Below are positions 7,933 through 16,564 of a stretch of 64,000 bases of DNA, piece by piece. The first letter of the stretch is position 1; the number at the start of each line of letters is the position of its first letter. This DNA is from an uncultured Prevotellaceae bacterium (lineage in GTDB: Bacteria; Bacteroidota; Bacteroidia; Bacteroidales; Bacteroidaceae). The position numbers were made by a program, and so were the translations under genes. Where the stretch lies: positions 267,469 through 331,468 of the forward strand of contig ONGG01000001.1 of NCBI GenBank assembly GCA_900317305.1, given 5' to 3'. The notes below the pieces were generated by a model. The model did no database searches and was not told the DNA's origin. It saw only the letters and a list, made by a program, of their open reading frames with translations.

Positions 7933-8610
7933 ATGGCATTCATTGATTATTACAAAATTCTGGGTGTAGACAAGAATATCCCACAGGCCGATGTGAAGAA
8001 GGCTTATCATAAGCGGGCACAGCAGTTCCATCCCGACCTGCATCCCGACGACCCCAAGGCAAAGGCCAAATTCCAGGCCTTGCAAGAGGCTTACGAGGTG
8101 ATAGGTGACCCGGAGAAACGGAAGAAGTACGACCAATATGGAGAGCAGTGGCGCCAAGCCGAAGCTTTCGAGAAGGCCGGCGGTGCCGGCGGCGGACAGT
8201 ATTGGCAGTCGGGTGGGGGTGGCTCGCCCTTCGACGGCTTTGACTTCAGCATGTTCTCCAAAGGGGGCAAAGGCGGATTCAGTAGTTTCTTCGAACAGAT
8301 TTTCGGCCGTCAGGGCGGTTCCACATCACGGCGTTCGGGTGGCGGCGAGATGAATGCTACGGTGAATATCGACCTCTATACCGCACTGCTCGGTGGAGAG
8401 GTGATTCTCTCGCTCAGCAATGGGTCGAAGGTGAAACTGAAGGTGAAGCCCGAGACGCAACCCGGCACGAAGGTACGTCTGAAGGGCAAGGGCTTCGACC
8501 GTGGCGACGGCACCTTCGGCGACCTCATCATCACCTACCAGGTGAAGTTGCCCACCAATCTCACCGAGCATCAGCGCCAGCTTATCAGGGAGTTGCAGAT
8601 GTCGAGGTAA
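7933..8610 (+). CDS. Short J-domain co-chaperone (CbpA/DnaJ-like)
   Basis: The J domain fills residues 4-70, with the HPD motif at 33-35. A Gly/Ser/Phe-rich linker runs from about 80 to 135, and one C-terminal substrate-binding beta domain from about 138 to the end. There is no zinc-finger region. The second C-terminal domain and dimerisation segment of usual CbpA proteins (about 300 aa) are missing, yet the ORF ends cleanly before a strong terminator. It probably stimulates DnaK on unfolded proteins. Two features stand out: an exceptionally good Shine-Dalgarno (aggaggtg, 7920-7927) for a Bacteroidetes gene, and a sigma-54-type promoter. This suggests tightly switched, high-level expression. 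Confidence 0.9.
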   Translation: MAFIDYYKILGVDKNIPQADVKKAYHKRAQQFHPDLHPDDPKAKAKFQALQEAYEVIGDPEKRKKYDQYGEQWRQAEAFEKAGGAGGGQYWQSGGGGSPFDGFDFSMFSKGGKGGFSSFFEQIFGRQGGSTSRRSGGGEMNATVNIDLYTALLGGEVILSLSNGSKVKLKVKPETQPGTKVRLKGKGFDRGDGTFGDLIITYQVKLPTNLTEHQRQLIRELQMSR

Positions 8611-8621
8611 GGAAATTCAAT

Positions 8622-8660
8622 AGCAAAAGGCCATCGCCCACAAGCGATGGCCTTTTTGCT
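8622..8660 (+). terminator. Bidirectional terminator between the J-domain and nuclease genes
   Basis: A near-perfect 15-bp stem (aaaaggccatcgc / gcgatggcctttt core) with a 6-nt loop and T/A tracts on both sides. It serves the two convergent genes. Confidence 0.92.
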
Positions 8661-8685
8661 ATTTAGATTTCGCGAATCTTCCCTG

Positions 8686-9696
8686 CTACCATTTGCTGAA
8701 GTCAATGCTCTTTTCCACTTTGTCTTCAATATCGTCGGGCAGATTGCAGAAGAAGTCGATGCCGGTGCGCTCCTCCAACTCGTCGATGGTGATGGCATAG
8801 TCTTTGAAATTTGCGCCTTTAATCGACCTGTTCTCATGCACGGTCCAAAGTGCCATGGCCTGATACTCGTTGGTACTCTTGTCGTACTGGAGCAGGGCCA
8901 TGTAGAAGTATTTGGGTACGGGCAGGACGTCATTGCATTTCTCCTCATATACCTGGTCGCTGCGTATGGTGGCAGCTTTCACCACATAAAGGGTGTCGCA
9001 GACGTCGGCCCACTCACGTACTCTATCCTCAAAATTGGCCCATAACACACCATTGTGGTTTTGCCATTGAGGTTGCATATTGCTTAAGAAGAACGTCTGC
9101 TTGTTCTGCTCCACAGAGCATTGACGGTCGCTCGACGGACAAAGATGACCACGCGAGAAGCCACTGCCTTTGTAGTCGGCCAGGGTCGAACGGTATTGCA
9201 CAGGAATCTCCGGGTCTTCCCTGAATGAATCGTTTCGCCCAGCATTGCCACCTTTGTTGCCTGCGTGCAGCTGGTAACAAGTCCATCGGTTGGCTTTGTC
9301 TTTATAGCTCCACTCCAGACTGAATGTGATGCCATAATCGGCAGTTGATTTGATGATGAGTTGGTTCATCGACTGGTCTTCGGCAAGATGTGGATATTCC
9401 AGCAGTTTAGCTCGATTGTCGGTGTTGCTGTTTCTGTTCGCTACCTCTACACTGCCTTGCTGATACAAGGCCACCACCACTTTCGAAGCCAGGTAGTCTT
9501 TCGACTTGCCATTCTTCAGATACACTTTCACACCATATTTCAGATTGTAGATAATCTGCACGCGGTCGAACTGGTCGGAGGTGTAGCGCACCTCGGTGCC
9601 GTTCTGGAGCGTGATGATAACGGTGTCATTCTTCTCCTCGGCCATGGCTGCCACCGACGACAGCATCAATGCCAACAGTATGATGAACTTTTTCAT
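8686..9696 (-). CDS. Secreted DNA/RNA non-specific endonuclease
   Basis: The start is placed at 9696 (MKKFIILLALMLSSVAAMA, a clean signal peptide) because a strong AGAGGAGG precedes it; an upstream ATG at 9729 would add 11 residues and spoil the signal. After an N-terminal region of about 80 residues, the endonuclease_NS domain shows SRGHLCPSSDRQ (the catalytic His of the family's DRGH motif, with Ser for Asp) and NMQPQWQNHNGVLWANFE (metal-binding Asn and following acidic residues). Such enzymes degrade extracellular DNA and RNA for nutrient release. It lies 39 bp after the large secreted protein on the same strand, probably in the same transcript. Confidence 0.85.
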   Translation of the reverse strand: MKKFIILLALMLSSVAAMAEEKNDTVIITLQNGTEVRYTSDQFDRVQIIYNLKYGVKVYLKNGKSKDYLASKVVVALYQQGSVEVANRNSNTDNRAKLLEYPHLAEDQSMNQLIIKSTADYGITFSLEWSYKDKANRWTCYQLHAGNKGGNAGRNDSFREDPEIPVQYRSTLADYKGSGFSRGHLCPSSDRQCSVEQNKQTFFLSNMQPQWQNHNGVLWANFEDRVREWADVCDTLYVVKAATIRSDQVYEEKCNDVLPVPKYFYMALLQYDKSTNEYQAMALWTVHENRSIKGANFKDYAITIDELEERTGIDFFCNLPDDIEDKVEKSIDFSKW

Positions 9697-9735
9697 GCCT
9701 TTCCTCCTCTGTTGTTTAATGATTTTCATGACCGA

Positions 9736-11466
9736 TTATTTTACGATAATCTTATTTCCATTACGCAGATACACACCCTTTGGCAGGTCGCGGGTCTGGT
9801 TACCCATGAACTGGCCGCTCACATTGTAAATGCGGCCGTCGCCTTCGTTGCCGTCGAGAGTCGCGGTAGTGATGCCGGTTGAGATGCCGTCCACACAGAT
9901 GTTGGCACTGCTCTGACCTGTGGTCCTGAAGTAGGCGCGGAAGGCTTTCAGGTCGTTGGTCACATTAGGATAGTAGAGGGTGTTGCCTTCGCCAAGGAAC
10001 AACACACTGGTGTCGCCGGCATAGAGAGTGGTGGGGTCGTAGATTCCCACAAACTCCCATGTGGATTGGCTCACTGGTTTCAACTCGCTGTCGATGATGG
10101 TTCCCTGAATGGTGATCGACTCAACGTCTTCCTCGGGAAACACAAGGTAGGGCACGCCTGCTTCGAGCGAACTCACACTGGTGAACTCCAAGGTGTTGGT
10201 AGCAGCGTTGAAACTGCTGAGGGCAGCCAGTCGTGAGGAGGCCACGATGTCGGAGAATTCGGCAACGTCGAAGGGCAGGCAGAGGGTGTTCCAGGTGCCG
10301 GTAGTCATTTTGCGAGTTAGTGTCACGTTCACATTGCGTCCATTGAATACGCCTATAAGCGATGCATTGTTGGAAAGGGCCTCGTTAAGGGCTAAGTCGG
10401 GCACAACTTCACGTATATCGGTGCAATAGAGTTGCGAACTGGAGCCATCTGAAGTGGTTCCCAATATACCTGTTACGTTATACGATTTGTACTTGGTGTC
10501 GGCAGGAATGTCGATTTCGTTGAAACGATTTGAAATAGAAAGTTGCTCATCGCCTCTTGTCAAGAAATATTGCCCGCTCTCATAGGTGATCCCAGCGTAG
10601 GTCACCTCCACCAAGTCGGCACGGTAGGTACTGCCAGTAAGGTCGGATATTTGGTTGAAACTCCTGACGGAGGGCTCGTGATAGTAGTCCAGACACAGAA
10701 TGGAGTCGGCGAAGCTGGCGTCGACATGGGTAAACTCGGGCATACCCTTGTTCACCTCGTATTTGCCCAGCACCCTGCCGATAAGGGCGCCACCGGTATG
10801 GGTGTGCCATCCTGGATCATCGGGTAGGAAATCGTAGAAGCGCACTGCCGTGGCGTTATCACGTACGTAGGCCTCCGTGGCGTTGGCATCATAGGCATAC
10901 TCGATGTAGCCAGGATTGTCGCGGCCAAGGGAGAGCCATGCCAATGTGCCCGAATCAAGTGCCTTCAGGTCGGTCAGCGAGGAAACCTCGGGATACACTT
11001 CGCTGCTGCCGCCACCACTGAGCGTCACGACGATTTTCGTGAAACGAAGTTGGTCTTTCGTCGTTGTGTTATTGGTAATTGTAAATGACGTAACATCCCC
11101 TACCCATGTTGCTTGGGTTCCAGAAATAGACAAGTCTACACCATAATTGATGGTGGATTTTGGGGCATTGCCTGATACGAAAGACATGACCACTTTGTTA
11201 AGCTTCTTGTCTGGATTGGTAGAAGCGAAAGTGAGCGTGTTGGCCTTATAGACTCTCGCACTTTTGTCACCGTCATAGTATGCGGGTTCAGTGGCTCCCT
11301 CTGCTTTGTCAAAAGTGAGTTTCACGTCACCAGACACCACATCGGTCAGTTTTTCTCCATTGCTGAATCCCATGTCCGCGAACACGAACACGACATCCTC
11401 TGCTTTCGTTTGTGTCAGTACACAGCACGAAAGCAGGAGGAATAGTATTCTTAGTTTTTTATTCAT
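9736..11466 (-). CDS. Large secreted protein with Prevotella-type C-terminal sorting tail
   Basis: 576 aa with a signal peptide (MNKKLRILFLLLSC...TKA). Residues about 25-150 look like a beta-sandwich, and the middle holds a further all-beta region with many Ser/Thr. The end (YNVSGQFMG...LPKGVYLRNGNKIIVK) is the type-9-secretion-like C-terminal domain common in Prevotella, also seen in the CE6 and GH10 proteins of this window. Function is unknown; surface or extracellular location is inferred. It lies between the SH3 lipoprotein and the nuclease on one strand, so a shared role outside the cell is possible. Confidence 0.75.
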   Translation of the reverse strand: MNKKLRILFLLLSCCVLTQTKAEDVVFVFADMGFSNGEKLTDVVSGDVKLTFDKAEGATEPAYYDGDKSARVYKANTLTFASTNPDKKLNKVVMSFVSGNAPKSTINYGVDLSISGTQATWVGDVTSFTITNNTTTKDQLRFTKIVVTLSGGGSSEVYPEVSSLTDLKALDSGTLAWLSLGRDNPGYIEYAYDANATEAYVRDNATAVRFYDFLPDDPGWHTHTGGALIGRVLGKYEVNKGMPEFTHVDASFADSILCLDYYHEPSVRSFNQISDLTGSTYRADLVEVTYAGITYESGQYFLTRGDEQLSISNRFNEIDIPADTKYKSYNVTGILGTTSDGSSSQLYCTDIREVVPDLALNEALSNNASLIGVFNGRNVNVTLTRKMTTGTWNTLCLPFDVAEFSDIVASSRLAALSSFNAATNTLEFTSVSSLEAGVPYLVFPEEDVESITIQGTIIDSELKPVSQSTWEFVGIYDPTTLYAGDTSVLFLGEGNTLYYPNVTNDLKAFRAYFRTTGQSSANICVDGISTGITTATLDGNEGDGRIYNVSGQFMGNQTRDLPKGVYLRNGNKIIVK

Positions 11467-11545
11467 ATATCATATGTTTAGGTAGTAAAGTAGCGTGTCG
11501 ATCATGTATGGTCAAGAGGATGCAAGTAGCACTCTGCTTGCATTA

Positions 11546-12505
11546 TCATTCATAGCGTTGTATAAACTGGATGTTGTATTTCTCGTATTTATTGAGTTCG
11601 CTGGCGGGAATCTCGTTGCGGTAGCCGTCATACCATTGGAACGTGTTGAAATAATTGCGCAGGCTGGCATCCTGGAATTTGCGGTAGTGACGGGCATAGA
11701 TGGCATTGCGCAGTATGCGCAGTTGGCTGCTGTTTAAGTTGCGGACGTCGGCATCGGTGACATAGCGCTGGGCGAGCCAATCGTACACTGTGCCAGTGGC
11801 TACTGCTGCCCTGCGGGAAGTGGCAGCGGGAGCGGCAGGTGCTCCGTCGGGTATCACCTTGCTCTTGTGCATGTAGCCAAGGAATTGGCCGGCTGTGTTG
11901 TACACATTGCACCAATTGGCATTATAGGCGGTATAGTAGATGGCGTTGCCGTCTTTCACCTTTGTCACGATAGCATAGTTGGTTCCCGGCCCTTGGCGTA
12001 CATTCGTATAGCCTCCTTCACGGATAACATGGGCAGGAAGCAATCCGGCTACAGACACTTTAGGTGCGGGGGCTGGAGCAGGAGCGGGCGCAGCAGCAAC
12101 AGGTTGCTCGGCGGCTTTAGCGGGCTCAGGCTTCGTCTCTGCCTCGACAATGGCGGGTTCTTCTTCTGCAGGACTGAATTTCTCGAGGGCCTCGAGCAAT
12201 CCGGAGGCTTTGCGGCGATGACGCTCGCCATAGACTTTCATCCTGGAGACTGCCGAACTCACGATGGTCGACTCATCGTCGGTCAGACGGTCGGGCAGGT
12301 CGCCTAAGGCATTCTCCAGCAAGTCGGCAGCATCGTCCCAGTCTTCCTTGCTCCAATCGTCGCTCTTGCTCGAAATGTCATTGCTCAGAGTCTCGATCAC
12401 ATCGAGTGGGTCGGCATTTTTCGAGGATTTCAGACTAATGTCCTTGCACGATACCATAAAGGATGCGGCAATGAACATACCGAAAATGATAGATTTTGTT
12501 TTCAT
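11546..12505 (-). CDS. SH3 and YARHG domain lipoprotein
   Basis: 319 aa. The lipobox FMVSC is at about residues 16-20. An acidic helical region follows, then an Ala/Pro-rich linker (AAPAPAPAPAP). A bacterial SH3 domain occupies about 155-220 (GGYTNVRQGPGTNYAIVTKV), and a YARHG domain lies near the end (RNAIYARHYRKFQDASLRNYF). Both modules are found in cell-envelope proteins and are thought to bind peptidoglycan or other wall components. A canonical promoter lies about 145 bp upstream, and the intervening leader can fold. The large secreted protein starts 80 bp downstream. Confidence 0.85.
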   Translation of the reverse strand: MKTKSIIFGMFIAASFMVSCKDISLKSSKNADPLDVIETLSNDISSKSDDWSKEDWDDAADLLENALGDLPDRLTDDESTIVSSAVSRMKVYGERHRRKASGLLEALEKFSPAEEEPAIVEAETKPEPAKAAEQPVAAAPAPAPAPAPKVSVAGLLPAHVIREGGYTNVRQGPGTNYAIVTKVKDGNAIYYTAYNANWCNVYNTAGQFLGYMHKSKVIPDGAPAAPAATSRRAAVATGTVYDWLAQRYVTDADVRNLNSSQLRILRNAIYARHYRKFQDASLRNYFNTFQWYDGYRNEIPASELNKYEKYNIQFIQRYE

Positions 12506-12520
12506 GCTATAGTCAAGGTC

Positions 12521-12602
12521 GCGGCACTTGGGTTAGACAGAGTATTTGTTATTGTAACCTCGGTTGTTCCCATCTCGCTCCATGTGTTTGCCACTGTGCC
12601 GC
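12521..12602 (-). promoter_or_regulatory. Possible structured 5' leader of the SH3/YARHG lipoprotein mRNA
   Basis: On the minus strand the leader between the promoter and the ATG contains GCGGCAC (12602-12596) and GTGCCGC (12527-12521), able to form a 7-bp GC-rich stem enclosing about 68 nt. Inside it, GGTTA (12559-12555) can pair with TAACC (12535-12531). The basal stem ends about 15 nt before the ATG. It does not match a riboswitch class I know. It could equally be chance. Confidence 0.35.
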
Positions 12603-12649
12603 ATTTTAGTGACTGAAGCCGAAATAATGGGGGCGGTTGCTTAAAAAAG

Positions 12650-12680
12650 CAAAAATAAGAATTAATAATGAAACTTCAAA
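12650..12680 (-). promoter_or_regulatory. Promoter of the SH3/YARHG lipoprotein gene
   Basis: TTTG, 19 bp, TATTTTTG on the minus strand: an exact match to the Bacteroidetes consensus, giving a leader of about 140 nt. Confidence 0.8.
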
Positions 12681-12748
12681 ATATCAAGATGTTTTTTTCT
12701 TTTTTTTCGATTGACATCATGCGTTTTCATGGAGCCGTCTCAGAGTGC

Positions 12749-13582
12749 TCACTCCTCTATCTCGGATAGTCCTTTGAGGAATCCTTTGTATATCGTGGCA
12801 TAGGCTTCCTTGCGGGCATAACGACGATAGCGAAGCGAATGGCGGATAGAGCGGATGGCCTGTTGTGGACTGCTCACGATGAAGCCGCTCTTGCTCTGCC
12901 TGAACTCCCATTTCTCACCTTCTCTCGTCACATTGGTGGTGATGGCGTTCTCAAGCACCTGACCCACCCTGTGGTCGTGATGATTGACAAATGGCAATTC
13001 CTCGGCAGTGAAGCCAAAAGCCTCGATCAGCAAGTTGCCCTGCAACTGTGCCATGTTGGTCATCTTGGTCTGCTGAAGCCATTTCTCTAGTTTCACGAAG
13101 TCAACACGGTTGCCATCAAGACGCAAGTAACGCCCCAGGTCGACAATGCCACGCAGGAAACTGCGGCCAGAGAGGATGTTGTTCACATTCTCGATGATGA
13201 TGGCAGCCAACTGCATCGTCTCATACGATTTCTCCATGTCCTTGTGCTCCTGACTCACGATGCCCTGCAACTTGCCCTCAAGTTTGGTGTCGTGCAGGTG
13301 AACCTTGTCGAAGTCATAGAGTTCGGGGATGGTGTGGAGAGGGGTCTGCTGCATCAGCGATTTGATTTCGGCAATGTGCTCTTCGGATAGGTTCAGGTTG
13401 TCGTCATAGTAATAATGCTCCAGGCCCTGGGCGAAAAAATGGATCACGTCGTGCATCCGGGCCAGTTCGATGAGTTTCTTCCATTTGAAGTCCGACAACA
13501 TGCCGATAGGCCTGCTGTCGTCGAACGCACCACTGCGCAGAATGGTGATGAAGTTGCTTTTCTCAATCTCGTATACAATCAT
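12749..13582 (-). CDS. Conserved hypothetical protein, possibly nucleotidyltransferase-like
   Basis: 277 aa, soluble, with no signal peptide. The N-terminal third (FKWKKLIELARMHDVIHFFAQ) resembles the Bacteroidetes proteins called uncharacterised nucleotidyltransferases found near surface-polysaccharide genes, and an IVDLGRYLRLDGNRVDF segment follows at about 140-160. The acidic catalytic pair of that family is not clear to me, so it may be inactive or a different family. It begins 21 bp after the NhaC stop and is therefore in one operon with the antiporter. Confidence 0.6.
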   Translation of the reverse strand: MIVYEIEKSNFITILRSGAFDDSRPIGMLSDFKWKKLIELARMHDVIHFFAQGLEHYYYDDNLNLSEEHIAEIKSLMQQTPLHTIPELYDFDKVHLHDTKLEGKLQGIVSQEHKDMEKSYETMQLAAIIIENVNNILSGRSFLRGIVDLGRYLRLDGNRVDFVKLEKWLQQTKMTNMAQLQGNLLIEAFGFTAEELPFVNHHDHRVGQVLENAITTNVTREGEKWEFRQSKSGFIVSSPQQAIRSIRHSLRYRRYARKEAYATIYKGFLKGLSEIEE

Positions 13583-13603
13583 TGATGTTTTCTCTTGAGT
13601 CGT

Positions 13604-14887
13604 TTATGAATATTTCTTCGGATATCTGAGGAGGATAGACATCAGGGCCACAAATCCCAATGTCAGTGGATAATAAAGGTAGGGGATGATGTTGATGGGG
13701 TTGACCTCGGCCAGACCGGCGGCCATCAGCACCTGAGCGCCATAAGGCAGAATGCCTTGCATGCAGCACGAGAAGGTGTCGAGGATGCTGGCACATTTGC
13801 GGTTGTCCAGACCATAGCGGTCGCCAATGTCTTTTGATATCTCACCCACAGTGAGAATGGCCACGGTGTTGTTGGCCGTACAAGCGTTCACAAGGCTCAC
13901 CAAGGCCGCAATCGACAATTCTGCCCCACGTTTGCCATTCACATGGCGGGTGAGTTTGCCTATGATGTAGTCAATACCTCCGTTGATGCGGATAATCTCG
14001 AGCAGACCACCGGCCATCATGGTGATAATAATCAGTTCGCCCATACCGGTGATGCCTTTGCCCATTGAGCCAAACCATCCGTAAAGGTCGTAGGAGCCGC
14101 TACAGATGCCTATGATGCCGGTCATCAGCAGACCAAGCGTCAGTACGGCCATCACGTTCATGCCAAAGGCGGCCGAGATGAGAACCACCAGATAGGGTGT
14201 CACCTTCAGATACTCCACTTCGGGCACCGATGAGGGCGACTGGATATTGGCTCCCATAAAAAGGTAGACAATCAGGATGAGGATGGCGGCGGGCAGGGTG
14301 ATGTAGAGGTTCACCCTGAACTTGTCGCTCATGCGGCAATGCTGGGTCTGGGTGGCCACAATGGTGGTATCGGAGATAAACGACAGGTTGTCGCCAAAGA
14401 ATGCGCCGCCTACCACTACAGCGGTCAGCAGGGCGGTGTTGGAGTCTGTCGAAAGTGCTATACCCGCGGCTATGGGGGTAAGGGCCACAATAGTGCCCAC
14501 ACTGGTGCCGATGGAGATAGAGATGAAGCACGAGGCGATGAAGAGTCCTGCCAGAATCATATTGCCAGGCAGGAGCGACAGGGTGAGGTTCACGGTAGAG
14601 TCGATGCTGCCCATATCCTTGGCCGAAGCGGCGAAAGCACCGGCCATCACGAATATCCACAACATCAGAATCAGGTTGCCCGTGCTGGCACCTCGGGTGA
14701 AGTGCGAGATACGGTCTTTGAGGGTGGCTCCCGTAGTGGTGGAGATGGCATACACGCTGGCGATCAGAAACGCCACCGTAAGCGGTATCTTGTAGAAGTT
14801 GCCTGCGACCAGCGATCCAACCAGATACACGAATACGAAAACGAATAATGGGCTCAGTGCGAACAGGCCTCGTTTGTTGTTCATCAT
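13604..14887 (-). CDS. Na+/H+ antiporter, NhaC family
   Basis: 427 aa with about eleven hydrophobic segments across the whole length. Blocks typical of NhaC are visible: ISIGTSVGTIVALTPIA, VVVGGAFFGDNLSFISDTTI (the conserved FGDNLSFISDTT core) and NACTANNTVAILTVGEIS. It exchanges sodium, or another organic or inorganic ion, for protons at the inner membrane; some family members are malate/lactate antiporters. Two start codons adjoin (14887 and 14884). The next gene in the operon is a conserved hypothetical protein. No recognisable promoter box is in the 110 bp upstream. Confidence 0.92.
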   Translation of the reverse strand: MMNNKRGLFALSPLFVFVFVYLVGSLVAGNFYKIPLTVAFLIASVYAISTTTGATLKDRISHFTRGASTGNLILMLWIFVMAGAFAASAKDMGSIDSTVNLTLSLLPGNMILAGLFIASCFISISIGTSVGTIVALTPIAAGIALSTDSNTALLTAVVVGGAFFGDNLSFISDTTIVATQTQHCRMSDKFRVNLYITLPAAILILIVYLFMGANIQSPSSVPEVEYLKVTPYLVVLISAAFGMNVMAVLTLGLLMTGIIGICSGSYDLYGWFGSMGKGITGMGELIIITMMAGGLLEIIRINGGIDYIIGKLTRHVNGKRGAELSIAALVSLVNACTANNTVAILTVGEISKDIGDRYGLDNRKCASILDTFSCCMQGILPYGAQVLMAAGLAEVNPINIIPYLYYPLTLGFVALMSILLRYPKKYS

Positions 14888-15001
14888 CTTTATTTACAAT
14901 ACATTTCCAAATTCCAATCAATCTGTCGGCGTCTCTTTCACTTACGCTCTCTCATCTTTTTCTAACAGTGGTCGGCACGGGTGAATTCCGTGATGGGAAA
15001 T

Positions 15002-15041
15002 GATGAGGATGTGCCAGGAAATCCTCTGGAACACCCTCATC
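15002..15041 (-). terminator. Hairpin downstream of uxaA
   Basis: Arms gatgagg (15002-15008) and ccctcatc (15034-15041), with an inner ccag/ctgg stem. It begins 10 bp past the uxaA stop but lacks a T run, so termination is only probable. Confidence 0.5.
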
Positions 15042-15050
15042 AGGTTCTGT

Positions 15051-16547
15051 CTAAAGCGTCACTCCATTCTTGAAGATGGAGATCTCGCGATAGCCATTCT
15101 TCTCGTTCTGTGTCTTCTCGCCATTGGCCACGGCGATGATTTTCTCCACAAACTCCTTGAGCAGGTCGCTCATCGAAGTGCCTTCGACCAACTTACCGGC
15201 ATTGAAGTCTATCCAGTTGGGTTTGTGGGCAAAGAGATTGCTGTTTGTAGCGATCTTCATCGTGGGGATGAAGGTGCCGAATGGAGTGCCACGGCCCGTA
15301 GTGAAGAGCACGATCTGACATCCGGCAGAGGCAAGGGCGGTGGCAGCCACCAAGTCGTTGCCAGGGGCAGAGAGCAGGTTCAGGCCATTCACCTTCAAGC
15401 GGTCGCCATACGACAGCACACCGCTTACCGGGGCACGGCCGCATTTCTGGGTGCATCCCAGTGCCTTGTCCTCGAGTGTGGAGATACCACCGGCCTTGTT
15501 GCCCGGTGAGGGATTCTCGCCCACAGGCTCGCCATGGCTGAGGAAGTATTCCTTGAAGTCGTTCACCAACTTCACGGTCTGGTCGAACAACTCGGGAGTC
15601 TCGCAACGGTTCATCAAGATGGTCTCGGCTCCGAACATTTCGGGCACCTCGGTAAGAATCGAAGTTCCGCCCTGTGCCACCAGATAGTCGGAGAACTCGC
15701 CCACCAATGGATTGGCGGTGATGCCGCTGAAGCCATCGCTGCCACCACATTTCAAACCCACGCGGAGGTGACTGAGCGGACATTTCTCGCGCTTGTCCTC
15801 ACGGGCTTGAGCATAGAGTTCACGCAGTATCTTCATGCCTTCCTCCATCTCGTCGCCCTCCACCTTCTGTGTCACCATCAGGCGGATGCGCGAAGTGTCG
15901 TAGTCGCCCAGGAGTTTCATGAACTCCTCAGGCTGGTTGTTCTCGCAACCCAGTCCCACGACAAGCACACCACCGGCATTGGGATGAAGCACGATGTCGC
16001 GCAGCACCTTGCGGGTGTTCTCGTGGTCCTCGCTCAGTTGCGAGCAACCATAGTTATGGTGCCATGCGTGCACGGCGTCGATGCCCTCGCAGTGGGTCTC
16101 GGCCTCAAGGGCGGAGGCCAGGCGCTCGGCTATGCCGTTCACGCAGCCCACGGTGGGCACGATCCAAATCTCATTGCGGATGCCCACCTCGCCGTTCTTG
16201 CGCACGTAGCCGTTGAAGGTCTTGTCTTCCTTGGCTATCTTGAGGGGTTCATCCACGGGATGATACTCATATTCCAGGGTGCCCGAGAGGTTGGTCTTCA
16301 GGTTGTTCTCGTTCACCCATTCGCCGGCCTTCAGGTCGACAAGGGCATGGCCGATGGGGTAGCCATATTTGATGATGTTGGTGCCGGCTGGGGTGTCGGC
16401 AATGATGACCTTGTGCCCCATCGGAGTGTCTTGCTGGAGGGTGACGGTGGTGCCGTCGACCTCTATCTGCTCTCCCTTGACAAAGGGGCGCAGGCATACC
16501 ACTACCGAGTCGGCTGGATTGATTTTGATAAACGATGATGGATTCAT
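15051..16547 (-). CDS. uxaA: Altronate dehydratase
   Basis: 498 aa, the usual size. An N-terminal SAF domain (about 1-90) is followed by the catalytic UxaA region. Landmarks are AWHHNYGCSQLSEDHENT, VVGLGCENNQPEEFM, GLKCGGSDGFSGITANP and ALGCTQKCGRAPVSG, whose cysteines and histidines are typical of the metal site. The enzyme dehydrates D-altronate to 2-keto-3-deoxygluconate, the galacturonate branch parallel to UxuA. It is 17 bp downstream of the LacI-type regulator and surely co-transcribed with it. uxaB, uxaC and the KDG kinase and aldolase genes are not in the window. Confidence 0.95.
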   Translation of the reverse strand: MNPSSFIKINPADSVVVCLRPFVKGEQIEVDGTTVTLQQDTPMGHKVIIADTPAGTNIIKYGYPIGHALVDLKAGEWVNENNLKTNLSGTLEYEYHPVDEPLKIAKEDKTFNGYVRKNGEVGIRNEIWIVPTVGCVNGIAERLASALEAETHCEGIDAVHAWHHNYGCSQLSEDHENTRKVLRDIVLHPNAGGVLVVGLGCENNQPEEFMKLLGDYDTSRIRLMVTQKVEGDEMEEGMKILRELYAQAREDKREKCPLSHLRVGLKCGGSDGFSGITANPLVGEFSDYLVAQGGTSILTEVPEMFGAETILMNRCETPELFDQTVKLVNDFKEYFLSHGEPVGENPSPGNKAGGISTLEDKALGCTQKCGRAPVSGVLSYGDRLKVNGLNLLSAPGNDLVAATALASAGCQIVLFTTGRGTPFGTFIPTMKIATNSNLFAHKPNWIDFNAGKLVEGTSMSDLLKEFVEKIIAVANGEKTQNEKNGYREISIFKNGVTL

Positions 16548-16564
16548 AATAGTAAATATAGTTT

